Below are positions 33,992-42,468 of a DNA stretch of 64,000 nt, piece by piece. Source of the DNA: Flavobacteriaceae bacterium UBA4022 (lineage in GTDB: Bacteria > Bacteroidota > Bacteroidia > Flavobacteriales > Flavobacteriaceae); contig DGAU01000022.1 of NCBI GenBank assembly GCA_002384055.1, positions 10,501-74,500 of the forward strand, in the 5' to 3' direction. The notes under the pieces were generated by a model, which was not told the origin of the DNA, searched no databases, and saw only the letters and a program-made list of their open reading frames with translations. Each line of letters begins with the position of its first letter. The stretch's first letter is position 1. The position numbers and the translations under genes were made by a program.

Positions 33992-35215
33992 CTAGCTCTT
34001 TTTTAAAAACCCATACAAATACCCGAGCCGGAACGTCAATCCGAACCACAAGATCCAAAGCGTAGGGGCAAAGCTTTGTACTCCGCTGAATTGATGCGCG
34101 ACCATAAGGGCCAGCATCAAGAGCAAAAATAAGACGTAACGCCCAAGCCATGGTTTTGGATTGGAGTTATAAATGGCCCTGATAAAAAGCAGCGAAAGAG
34201 GCATGGCCCATAGGAGGTTGTAATTCATTTTGGTCGCGCCATGATCGGTGCCCCACCATAGTAACATAAGCAGGAGGCCAATGGTGCCGGTCACCCCAAA
34301 TACTAAGGCATCAACCCATCGGGTGCGCTGCTGTCTGCGCCAGTCCTTTATTGTGATCCCCAGGAGCAGTATACTGATCAGTCCCAATATCATGATGGGC
34401 GAGTTCCACGCAAATCCGGGTTCCTTGCTTTCTTGAGCGGCATAGAGCACTTTGGTTTCTTGGGTCAATGGACCAAGGCCAATAGAGTCCTTGCGTTGGG
34501 CCATTGCGTTGGCGGCCATCACATATTGGGGCAAAAACTGGAAATCCCAAGCAGAGGCCTGGCGATCCACAACAGCCCCTATGGCGACATCCATACCCAA
34601 GCTACCCCAGGTATTGCGGGGGACTTGTTCTTGAATTAACGCCCGAAAAGTTTTTGGCTCCGTTACAAAATCATTGCTATAGACCAGGTCTTGACCCAAT
34701 TGATGCACCAGGACATCCCGAATCCGGGTGGCACAGTTGTCAAAAAAGAAATCATAGCGGTAAGCCCTATTAGCAGGCTGGGCATTCCATTGTAAATAAT
34801 CAAAAAGTTGGTTTTTTTGTGCTGCAGAAAGGACCAAGACTTGCTCCTTGACCCAACGGTTTTGGCGCTGGTAATACTGCAGAAAGGCATCGAAGTAGTT
34901 CACACTCAAATTATAGAGCAGGTGCCCTTGGACAAACTTGAGGTAAAAGTGAGGTGTGTTGAAATCGTAGGTACCGTAATTATAGGTCCAATCGAGGTCC
35001 TGTGTTGGATCGTAAACCCGAAAGGCGTTATGACCAAAACGGTCCGAAAGCTCAGTGCCTGGGCCAATGGTCAACACACTGATTTGGGCCTCTGGAGATA
35101 ATGTGGTGATTTGGCCTTGAGCTGATAAAATAGGCGCCACCAAAGACCAAATGCAAATAAGACTGCTTTTAGCTGCTTTAATCAAATGATCCTGAAGTGT
35201 TTTGCCCATAGTCAT
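33992..35215 (-). CDS. DUF4105 / Lnb-like N-terminal domain membrane protein
   Basis: 407 residues. A hydrophobic signal or anchor (about 15-35) is followed by an extracytoplasmic DUF4105 domain (about 40-260) with SDRFGHNAFRVYDP and FFFDNCATRIRDV, which place a His and a Cys where the papain-like Lnb catalytic pair lies. Four or so membrane segments (about 265-400) close the chain. DUF4105 proteins are related to Lnb, the lipoprotein intramolecular transacylase of Gram-positive bacteria; enzymatic activity here is inference. It starts 9 nt after the PorV-like gene, so they form an operon. Confidence 0.82.
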   Translation of the reverse strand: MTMGKTLQDHLIKAAKSSLICIWSLVAPILSAQGQITTLSPEAQISVLTIGPGTELSDRFGHNAFRVYDPTQDLDWTYNYGTYDFNTPHFYLKFVQGHLLYNLSVNYFDAFLQYYQRQNRWVKEQVLVLSAAQKNQLFDYLQWNAQPANRAYRYDFFFDNCATRIRDVLVHQLGQDLVYSNDFVTEPKTFRALIQEQVPRNTWGSLGMDVAIGAVVDRQASAWDFQFLPQYVMAANAMAQRKDSIGLGPLTQETKVLYAAQESKEPGFAWNSPIMILGLISILLLGITIKDWRRQQRTRWVDALVFGVTGTIGLLLMLLWWGTDHGATKMNYNLLWAMPLSLLFIRAIYNSNPKPWLGRYVLFLLLMLALMVAHQFSGVQSFAPTLWILWFGLTFRLGYLYGFLKKS

Positions 35216-35224
35216 TGTTCGGTG

Positions 35225-36295
35225 TTAGCGAAAATACGCCCAGTCAATTTTTAATGAAAACACATTACTGTAGAGCGCTGTGCTCTGATCGCCAATATCG
35301 GTTAGCGCATAATCAATGGCCACGCCTTTAAAGACAAATCCAACACCAATGTTGGGCTGAAATCCAGTGGTTTGCCCGCCTTCGATCTGTGTTACTTGCT
35401 GAAAATTACCCGCGCCAAGTCGCACATAAACCGTGTCGAGGTAACCCACTTCGGCCCCTAAAGCCGGGGTCATACTTAAGCTTTCGCCAGAAAACAAATC
35501 ATTGGTTTGTGCAAATCGCACATTGAGGTCTAATTCTGAGCGCAGGCTCAGGTCATTGCGAAAGTTCCATTGTTTGGCCACCCCCAATTGGGCTTTGGGC
35601 AGGGTGATTTCTGTTGTTTCTGGTAGGCTTTGATTTTGTCCGAAAACAGCATCTTGTATGGTCGCAAAGGCTTCCTGGTCAATTGACCAGGTGTTGAAGG
35701 TGGTGGTAATGTCGCGTACCATGAGTCCATAATGCCAATTGTTGTTAGATTGGTATTGCAGGCCCAGATCAAATCCAAAACCCCAAGAGGAAGCAAATTC
35801 CCCAATAACGCGGCGAATGATTTTGGCATTACCTCCTAATTTTAGGCCGAGCATGGGGAAACGCTTGGCGTAGGATAGGGTTAAGGCATAATCCGCGGTG
35901 CTGAAGAGCTTGATGTTGTCGTAATTGATGTTGCCTTGGTCATCGATGAGTTGTGTGGTATTGAGGATGTTATCGACACCAAAACGGATCACGGACAAGC
36001 CAAAAGCAGATGTATTGTCCAGCGGCATGGCGAAGCCTGCATAATCGTAATTGGCAATATTGGCAAAATAGGCTGCATGCATGATCGCCATTTGCTGATC
36101 CTCGAGATCTAAAAGGCCCGCCGGGTTCCAATAACCCGAATTGACATCTCCCGAACTGGCAACTACCGCATTGGCCATGCCAAAAGCCCCTGCATCTACA
36201 CCAATGTTGAGAAATTCATTGGAATACTTGCGCGCGGTCTGCGCTGAGGCCGAAAGGGCGCATAAGAACACCAGAAAGAAGGAAGAAAACCGCAA
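35225..36295 (-). CDS. PorV/PorQ family outer-membrane protein
   Basis: 356 residues with a signal peptide (ending LSASAQ) and a repeating amphipathic beta pattern of a FadL-like barrel. The N-terminal FLNIGVDAGAFGMANAVVAS and GDVNSGYWNPAGL are the PorV/PorQ signature. PorV shuttles type IX cargo to the attachment complex; this copy most resembles the second PorV-like protein of flavobacteria rather than PorV itself. Which cargo it serves is unknown. It leads an operon with the DUF4105 gene. Confidence 0.87.
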   Translation of the reverse strand: MRFSSFFLVFLCALSASAQTARKYSNEFLNIGVDAGAFGMANAVVASSGDVNSGYWNPAGLLDLEDQQMAIMHAAYFANIANYDYAGFAMPLDNTSAFGLSVIRFGVDNILNTTQLIDDQGNINYDNIKLFSTADYALTLSYAKRFPMLGLKLGGNAKIIRRVIGEFASSWGFGFDLGLQYQSNNNWHYGLMVRDITTTFNTWSIDQEAFATIQDAVFGQNQSLPETTEITLPKAQLGVAKQWNFRNDLSLRSELDLNVRFAQTNDLFSGESLSMTPALGAEVGYLDTVYVRLGAGNFQQVTQIEGGQTTGFQPNIGVGFVFKGVAIDYALTDIGDQSTALYSNVFSLKIDWAYFR

Positions 36296-36358
36296 TATTA
36301 TTTTTTTACAAATATCAGACTATTTTTATGATTACTAAACTACATTTTTGAGGTCATA

Positions 36359-36390
36359 TTGTAGCGGGCCAAAATACTTTAGTACTTTTA
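36359..36390 (+). promoter_or_regulatory. Candidate pssA promoter
   Basis: TTG (36359-36361), 21-nt spacer, TACTTTTA (36383-36390), one mismatch to TAnnTTTG, 19 bp before the ATG. Confidence 0.4.
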
Positions 36391-36409
36391 CTGCAGAAAC
36401 TGTTCCACT

Positions 36410-37171
36410 ATGCGCGCCCATATTCCTAATCTGATTACCTCTGCCAATTTAATCTGTGGCGTAGTCGCCGCACTTTTTGCCATATCAGGAGATTTAGTCA
36501 TTGCGGCTTTATTTATGGCCATAGGCATGGTGTTTGATTTTTTCGATGGATTGGTCGCGCGATGGTTAAAAGTTCAAGGCCCTTTGGGCGTTCAACTGGA
36601 CTCCATGGCTGATTTGATTACTTTTGGATTAGCACCGAGTTTGGTGTTGATGCAACTCATGCAGATGTCCTTTTATGGTGAGATCAAACCCCTAACCGAA
36701 GTCTTTACGGCCCGCGCTTGGCAAGTCGGACTGGATAGTTATTATCCGTTTTTGGCTTTGTTGGTTGTGGTTGCCTCCGCTTTTCGATTGGCAAAGTTCA
36801 ATATCGATACGCGGCAAACCACTCATTTTATTGGACTGCCAACGCCTGCAAATGCAATGATGATTGCGAGTCTTCCCCTGATTTTTGAATACCATTATAC
36901 CCCAGAATTGGAAGAGGTGGTCTTTAATAAATGGTTTTTGATTGGTTTGACTTTGTTTAGTACCTATGCCCTTAATGCGCCGTGGTCATTATTTTCACTT
37001 AAGTTTTCTTCCTTAACCTGGAAAGCCAACAAGCATCTCTTTGTGCTTTTGGGTGCCGCTATAGTACTGATCAGTGGATTGGGTTATCGAGCGATTCCCC
37101 TCATATTACTGGTCTATATTGTGATGTCTTTGGCTTGGAAAAAGCAATGGCTTCAGCAGACGCCATTATAG
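36410..37171 (+). CDS. pssA: CDP-diacylglycerol--serine O-phosphatidyltransferase
   Basis: 253 residues with about eight membrane segments. The CDP-alcohol phosphotransferase signature is exact: DFFDGLVARWLKVQGPLG continuing to the two downstream aspartates at the required spacing (DxxDGxxARx8GxxxDxxxD). It makes phosphatidylserine, precursor of phosphatidylethanolamine, in the inner membrane. Convergent with lptB, 13 nt between stops. No psd gene is adjacent. Confidence 0.95.
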   Translation: MRAHIPNLITSANLICGVVAALFAISGDLVIAALFMAIGMVFDFFDGLVARWLKVQGPLGVQLDSMADLITFGLAPSLVLMQLMQMSFYGEIKPLTEVFTARAWQVGLDSYYPFLALLVVVASAFRLAKFNIDTRQTTHFIGLPTPANAMMIASLPLIFEYHYTPELEEVVFNKWFLIGLTLFSTYALNAPWSLFSLKFSSLTWKANKHLFVLLGAAIVLISGLGYRAIPLILLVYIVMSLAWKKQWLQQTPL

Positions 37172-37184
37172 GGATTGATTTACC

Positions 37185-37925
37185 TTAAAAGTGCAACTTC
37201 TTTTTGCGCAATTCGAAGTTCTGTCCCAAGTATACTTTACGGACCATTTCATCAGCAGCCAATTCTTCGGGTTTCCCGTGTTTTAGAATACTCCCTTCAA
37301 ACATGAGGTAGGTACGGTCTGTGATGGCCAATGTTTCTTGGACATTGTGATCGGTAATAAGAATGCCAATATTTTTGTTTTTGAGCTTAGCCACAATGCG
37401 CTGAATGTCTTCAACCGCGACAGGATCTACCCCGGCAAAAGGTTCGTCCAGCAAAATAAAATGCGGGTCTGTGGCCAAAGCACGAGCAATCTCGGTTCTT
37501 CGGCGCTCGCCACCACTCAGCAGATCGCCCCGATTGGTGCGGATGTGGCTTAGACCAAATTCGTCGATGAGCGATTCCATTTTGGCTTCTTGCTCTTTTT
37601 TGCTCAGAGTAGTCATCTGGAGCACACTTAAGATGTTATCTTCGATACTGAGCTTGCGGAATACAGAAGCTTCTTGTGCCAGATAGCCAATCCCGTTTTG
37701 AGCTCTTTTGTACATCGGGTATGACGTGATATTGGTCTGGTCCAAGTGTATGCTCCCACCATTAGGCTTGATCAGGCCCACAATCATATAAAAAGAGGTT
37801 GTTTTACCGGCGCCATTAGGCCCAAGTAACCCGACGATTTCACCACGGTTCACCTCAACAGAAATCCCTTTGACCACTTGACGGCCCTTATAGGATTTGA
37901 CTAAATTTTGTGCACTGAGTTTCAT
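37185..37925 (-). CDS. lptB: LPS export ABC transporter ATP-binding protein LptB
   Basis: 246 residues. Walker A GPNGAGKTTSFYM (the Ser-Phe-Tyr-Met continuation is typical of LptB), signature LSGGERRRTEIARAL, Walker B FILLDEPFAGVDP, and the C-terminal KVYLGQNF segment. LptB powers LPS extraction by LptFG; an LptF/G-type permease is encoded at 56835. Last gene of the kdsD-tatC-CMD-lptB run. Confidence 0.96.
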   Translation of the reverse strand: MKLSAQNLVKSYKGRQVVKGISVEVNRGEIVGLLGPNGAGKTTSFYMIVGLIKPNGGSIHLDQTNITSYPMYKRAQNGIGYLAQEASVFRKLSIEDNILSVLQMTTLSKKEQEAKMESLIDEFGLSHIRTNRGDLLSGGERRRTEIARALATDPHFILLDEPFAGVDPVAVEDIQRIVAKLKNKNIGILITDHNVQETLAITDRTYLMFEGSILKHGKPEELAADEMVRKVYLGQNFELRKKKLHF

Positions 37926-37952
37926 GAGTTGTGGCTTGTTCGCTTAAAAGTA

Positions 37953-38297
37953 CTAATTATTTTCTAAGGCATCCCAAAACTCAAAAGCCCTGCGCAGATG
38001 GGGGATGACAATCGTGCCTCCGATCAGTAGCGATATGCTCATGGCTTCGAACACTTCGTCTTTAGAAAGACCGAGCTGATGGCAGGCTTGCAGGTGGTAC
38101 TTGACGCAATCATCGCAGCGCAGCACCAAAGAATTACCCAAACCCAATAGCTCTTTTGTTTTGATGGGCAAATGGCCTTCTTGAAAAGCAATGGTATCCA
38201 AACTAAAAACCCGTTTGATGAGTTTTTGATTTTCCTCGAGCATGCGCTCGTTCATTTTGGACCGGTAGCCGTTAAATTCTTCAACCAATTCAGACAT
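37953..38297 (-). CDS. Carboxymuconolactone decarboxylase (AhpD-like) family protein
   Basis: 114 residues. Contains the CMD core with redox pair CDDC in LVLRCDDCVKYHLQACHQLG followed by the conserved His and SKDEVFEAMSI. AhpD-like members are peroxidase-type disulfide oxidoreductases. It starts 3 nt after tatC ends. Specific role unknown. Confidence 0.88.
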   Translation of the reverse strand: MSELVEEFNGYRSKMNERMLEENQKLIKRVFSLDTIAFQEGHLPIKTKELLGLGNSLVLRCDDCVKYHLQACHQLGLSKDEVFEAMSISLLIGGTIVIPHLRRAFEFWDALENN

Positions 38298-38300
38298 ATA

Positions 38301-39122
38301 TTAAGCTTGTTTTTCTTGGGTCTTATGAACCCGTTTAGCAATCAAGATACTCAGTTCGTATAAGATCAACACTGGGATCGAAACAATCACCTGGCTGGCA
38401 ATATCTGGAGGCGTGATGATGGCCGATAATATCAAGACAATCACTAAGGCAAATTTTCTATATTTCTTGAGTCCCTGAGGGGTTACTAGCCCAACCTTAG
38501 TCAAGAAGTAAATCACAATGGGTAGCTCAAAAATAAGACCACAAGAAAGGGCGCAAGCCCGAACTAAACCGATATAACTATTGAGGTCAAAATCATTAAA
38601 CACCTGGTCACTCACCTGATATGACCCCAAGAAGTTAATGGACAATGGGGTAACCACGTAATAACCAAATAACACGCCTAGAAAAAACAATATCGAGGCG
38701 ATAAAGATAAATCCACGGGCATTTTTGCGCTCGTTTAGGCGTAAACCAGGGCTGATGAATTTCCATGTCTCATACAACACATAAGGAAAAGCCACGATGA
38801 ACCCTGCGGTAATCGAGGTCCAGATGTGGGCCGAAAATTGACCTGACATGGTGCGGCTCTGTATGCGAAAAGGCAACTCGGTAAAGCAAAAGCTATCCAA
38901 CCCCAAGGCTTGTGCCGAAGCACAAAGCAAACGATAGGTTGGGAAGTCGGCACGCTTCGGGCCAAACAGTATGCCATCGAAGATAAAGTCCTTCATCAAA
39001 AACGCGACAAAGCCCAAGATGAGCACTGCGAGGGTCGAACGAATTAAGTGCCACCTAAGTTCTTCAAGGTGGTCCAAAAAGGACATGTCCTTTTCTGTTG
39101 CAGTTGAGTCGATCGCAGCCAT
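38301..39122 (-). CDS. tatC: Sec-independent translocase subunit TatC
   Basis: 273 residues with six membrane segments. N-terminal MSFLDHLEELRWHLIRS is the diagnostic twin-arginine-signal contact region; FISPGLRLNERKNARGF in the first cytoplasmic loop, and a C-terminal basic tail. It recognises RR signal peptides of folded proteins. No tatA lies nearby. Its ATG shares one base with the kdsD stop (TAATG), indicating coupling. Confidence 0.96.
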   Translation of the reverse strand: MAAIDSTATEKDMSFLDHLEELRWHLIRSTLAVLILGFVAFLMKDFIFDGILFGPKRADFPTYRLLCASAQALGLDSFCFTELPFRIQSRTMSGQFSAHIWTSITAGFIVAFPYVLYETWKFISPGLRLNERKNARGFIFIASILFFLGVLFGYYVVTPLSINFLGSYQVSDQVFNDFDLNSYIGLVRACALSCGLIFELPIVIYFLTKVGLVTPQGLKKYRKFALVIVLILSAIITPPDIASQVIVSIPVLILYELSILIAKRVHKTQEKQA

Positions 39123-40087
39123 TAGATGATACCTTCCTTACTGAGGTTATGAATATGAACCACTCCAGAGTAGACCCCGTCCTTTTGGGCCAAAAGCTGT
39201 GTGATACCGTGACGATCCATCAGTTCCATTGCTTCAACAGCCATGGCGTCGTTATCGATAAATTTGGGTGCTTTGGTCATGATGTCTTTGGCCGTAAGCC
39301 CCGCAATATTGTCCACTTTGGCCAACATGCGTCTGAGGTCGCCATCGGTAATGATGCCTACGATAGCGTTGTTATCAATGACGGCAGTTACGCCCAATAG
39401 ATTTTCAGAAATCTCGACGATCACCTGTTTTAAGTTGGTATCGAGGGCGACTTGCGGTTTTGAATTGAGTGAAGTCAGATCACTCACACGCAAGTATAAT
39501 TTCTTACCTAATGAGCCGCCCGGATGAAAGCGCGCAAAATCTTTACTGGAGAAACCACGGATATTGAGCAGTGACATAGCGAGTGCATCGCCAATAACGA
39601 GTTGTGCCGTGGTCGAGGTCGTCGGCGCCAAATTATTGGGACAGGCCTCTTTGGCGACGTAAGCGTTGAGGATAAAGTCACTTTGCAGGCCTAAAAAAGA
39701 ATCCACTTGGGCGGTAAGGCCTATGAGTTTATTTCCGCTGGCCTTGATTAAGGGTACCAGAACTTTAATTTCTGGCGTGTTTCCACTCTTCGAAATACAG
39801 ATGACCGTATCGTTTTCTTGAATAATACCCAGGTCACCATGAATGGCATCTGCAGCATGCATGAAAATAGCTGGTGTTCCTGTGGAGTTGAGTGTTGCCA
39901 CTATTTTGGTGGCAATATTGGCGCTTTTCCCAATCCCAGTAACAATCACGCGCCCCTTTGAGGTGTAGATATAATCCACCGCGCGCGCGAAACTCTCGTC
40001 GATTAGGCTGGACAAGTGCAAAATAGCACGTCCCTCGGTTTCGATGGTGTCTTTAGCGACTTGTATGATCTGGTCAAAATCTTTCAA
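39122..40087 (-). CDS. kdsD: D-arabinose 5-phosphate isomerase, KpsF/GutQ family
   Basis: 321 residues. SIS sugar-isomerase domain at about 30-175 (GRVIVTGIGKSANIATKI, SKSGNTPEI) followed by two CBS domains (about 200-320). It converts ribulose 5-phosphate to arabinose 5-phosphate, first step of Kdo synthesis for LPS. Grouping with lptB fits. A 173-bp gap separates it from the divergent recQ; apart from two copies of CTCGGGTT at 40216 and 40247 nothing stands out in it. Confidence 0.94.
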   Translation of the reverse strand: MKDFDQIIQVAKDTIETEGRAILHLSSLIDESFARAVDYIYTSKGRVIVTGIGKSANIATKIVATLNSTGTPAIFMHAADAIHGDLGIIQENDTVICISKSGNTPEIKVLVPLIKASGNKLIGLTAQVDSFLGLQSDFILNAYVAKEACPNNLAPTTSTTAQLVIGDALAMSLLNIRGFSSKDFARFHPGGSLGKKLYLRVSDLTSLNSKPQVALDTNLKQVIVEISENLLGVTAVIDNNAIVGIITDGDLRRMLAKVDNIAGLTAKDIMTKAPKFIDNDAMAVEAMELMDRHGITQLLAQKDGVYSGVVHIHNLSKEGII

Positions 40088-40260
40088 AATTTGCTGGTTT
40101 TATTGTTGGTGACGTTTTGTTATTTCCTTATATTTAGAATAGTCGAATCAATGGGACTAGACCTGCTTCTATAAGAGTCAAAACAGAACCATAGGTTGCA
40201 AAATTACAATTGTTCTCGGGTTCCTACAATTAAATATAACAAACTCGGGTTGAAAAGATA

Positions 40261-42468
40261 ATGAACGTTTCGTACAGTCCAGAAGAATTATTACAAGCCT
40301 TGAAAAATTACTTTGGTTTTTCAGCCTTTAAGGGGTTGCAAGAACCAGTAGTCAAGAACTTACTAGAGGGTAAAGACGCTTTTGTGATCATGCCTACCGG
40401 TGGTGGAAAATCCTTGTGTTACCAGTTGCCGGCGCTGATCAGTGAGGGAACCGCCATAGTGGTATCGCCTCTGATCGCATTGATGAAAAACCAAGTCGAT
40501 TCTTTGCGTGCTCTGTCCGATCAAGATGGGATTGCTCATGTGTTGAATTCCTCACTGACCAAGTCCGAGATCAAACAGGTCCGCTCGGATGTGCGACAAG
40601 GCATCACCAAGTTGCTTTATGTGGCACCAGAATCGCTGACCAAAGAAGAGAATATTGTCTTTTTAAATGAGGTCACGGTGAGTTTTGTTGCCATTGATGA
40701 AGCACATTGCATCAGCGAGTGGGGACACGACTTTAGACCAGAATACCGCAACTTGCGCAAAATCATTCAGCGATTGAATGGAGAAATCCCCATTATTGGT
40801 TTGACGGCGACGGCTACACCCAAAGTCCAGGAAGATATTTTAAAGAACCTCGGCATACAAGAAGCCACTACCTTCAAGGCTTCTTTTAACCGACCGAATC
40901 TATACTACGAAATCCGGCCCAAGACCAAACAAGTTGATGGAGACATCATCCGTTTTGTCAAAAATAATATGGGCAAAAGCGGAATTATATATTGCTTGAG
41001 CCGCAAGCGGGTTGAAGAACTCGCCCAAACGCTTCAGGTTAATGGGATCAATGCGATACCTTATCATGCGGGTTTAGACCCCAAGACAAGGGTCAGAAAC
41101 CAGGATATGTTTCTGATGGAAGACGCCGATGTGGTGGTGGCAACCATCGCCTTTGGTATGGGTATAGATAAACCCGATGTGCGGTTTGTGATCCATAACG
41201 ACATTCCCAAAAGTATCGAAAGTTATTATCAGGAAACGGGCCGTGCGGGCCGTGATGGAGGAGAAGGCCATTGTCTGGCTTTTTACAGCTACAAAGACAT
41301 TGAAAAGTTAGAGAAGTTCATGAGCGGTAAACCCGTCGCGGAACAAGAAATCGGATTGGCCTTACTTCAAGATGTCGTTGCTTTTGCCGAAACCTCTATA
41401 TCACGCCGAAAGTTCATTCTGCATTATTTTGGAGAAGCTTTTGATAACGAAACGGGCGATGGCGGCGATTTGGATGACAATATGCGGCATCCAAAGACCA
41501 AAAAGGAGGCCCAACCCGAAGTCGAAAAATTACTTGAGGTCATCCGTGGGACCAATGAAAAATTCAAGGCCAAAGAAATTGTCCATGTTTTGGTGGGCAA
41601 GGTCAATGCATTGATCAAATCGCACAGAACCGAGGCGCAACCATTTTTTGCCTGTGGTCATGACCTCGAATCCACTTACTGGATGGCGTTGATCCGTCAA
41701 ATCCTCGTTTTTGGACTGATCAGCAAGGATATTGAAACGTATGGTGTATTGAAATTGACCCCATTGGGGCGGGATTTCATCAAGAGTCCTCACTCATTTA
41801 TGATGACCGAAGACCATAGTTATAAGCAGGCCAATGATGCGGTTATCCAAGAGGGTCAAGGCAGCGCGGCGGGAGTAGTCGATCAAGGACTTTTTAGGCT
41901 GCTCAAAGCAGAACGCAAAGCGATGGCTGATAACCTTAAATTGCCGCCTTTTGTGATTTTTCAAGACCCATCTCTCGAGGACATGGCCTTGAAGTATCCG
42001 ATTTCTATCGAAGAGCTGTCCAATGTCCACGGTGTTGGTGAGGGTAAAGCCAAAAAGTACGGGCGTTCATTTGCGGCACTCATTGCGCGTTATGTGACCG
42101 AAAATCAGATTACCAGAACCGAGGATTTGGTGGTCAAATCTACAGGAACCAATAGCGCCCTAAAACTTTATATTATTCAAAACGTCGACCGCAAATTGCC
42201 TTTGTTGGACATTGCTCAGGCCAAGGGCTTATCGATGGATGATTTCATTAAAGAAATGGAAGCCATTGTTTTTAGTGGCACCAAACTCAATATTGATTAT
42301 TGGATCGACGAGGTATTGGACGAAGACCAACAAGACGAGCTACACGATTACTTCATTGATGCCGAAAGTGATAAAATCGACCAGGCCATAGAGGAATTTG
42401 ATGGGGATTATGAAGAAGAAGAAATGCGTCTCTACCGCATCAAATTCATTAGCGAGGTCGCGAACTAG
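40261..42468 (+). CDS. recQ: ATP-dependent DNA helicase RecQ without zinc-site cysteines
   Basis: 735 residues. Walker A PTGGGKS (45-51), DEAH 146-149 followed by the aromatic-rich loop CISEWGHDFRPEY, helicase motif VI (YYQETGRAGRDG), RQC winged helix and an HRDC domain at about 540-620. The zinc subdomain between helicase and RQC normally carries four Cys; here the first is Ser (SISRRKFILHYFGE, 379-392) and the rest of that segment has none. RecQ unwinds 3'-tailed DNA in recombination repair. Its TAG shares CTAG with the convergent gene. Confidence 0.95.
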   Translation: MNVSYSPEELLQALKNYFGFSAFKGLQEPVVKNLLEGKDAFVIMPTGGGKSLCYQLPALISEGTAIVVSPLIALMKNQVDSLRALSDQDGIAHVLNSSLTKSEIKQVRSDVRQGITKLLYVAPESLTKEENIVFLNEVTVSFVAIDEAHCISEWGHDFRPEYRNLRKIIQRLNGEIPIIGLTATATPKVQEDILKNLGIQEATTFKASFNRPNLYYEIRPKTKQVDGDIIRFVKNNMGKSGIIYCLSRKRVEELAQTLQVNGINAIPYHAGLDPKTRVRNQDMFLMEDADVVVATIAFGMGIDKPDVRFVIHNDIPKSIESYYQETGRAGRDGGEGHCLAFYSYKDIEKLEKFMSGKPVAEQEIGLALLQDVVAFAETSISRRKFILHYFGEAFDNETGDGGDLDDNMRHPKTKKEAQPEVEKLLEVIRGTNEKFKAKEIVHVLVGKVNALIKSHRTEAQPFFACGHDLESTYWMALIRQILVFGLISKDIETYGVLKLTPLGRDFIKSPHSFMMTEDHSYKQANDAVIQEGQGSAAGVVDQGLFRLLKAERKAMADNLKLPPFVIFQDPSLEDMALKYPISIEELSNVHGVGEGKAKKYGRSFAALIARYVTENQITRTEDLVVKSTGTNSALKLYIIQNVDRKLPLLDIAQAKGLSMDDFIKEMEAIVFSGTKLNIDYWIDEVLDEDQQDELHDYFIDAESDKIDQAIEEFDGDYEEEEMRLYRIKFISEVAN

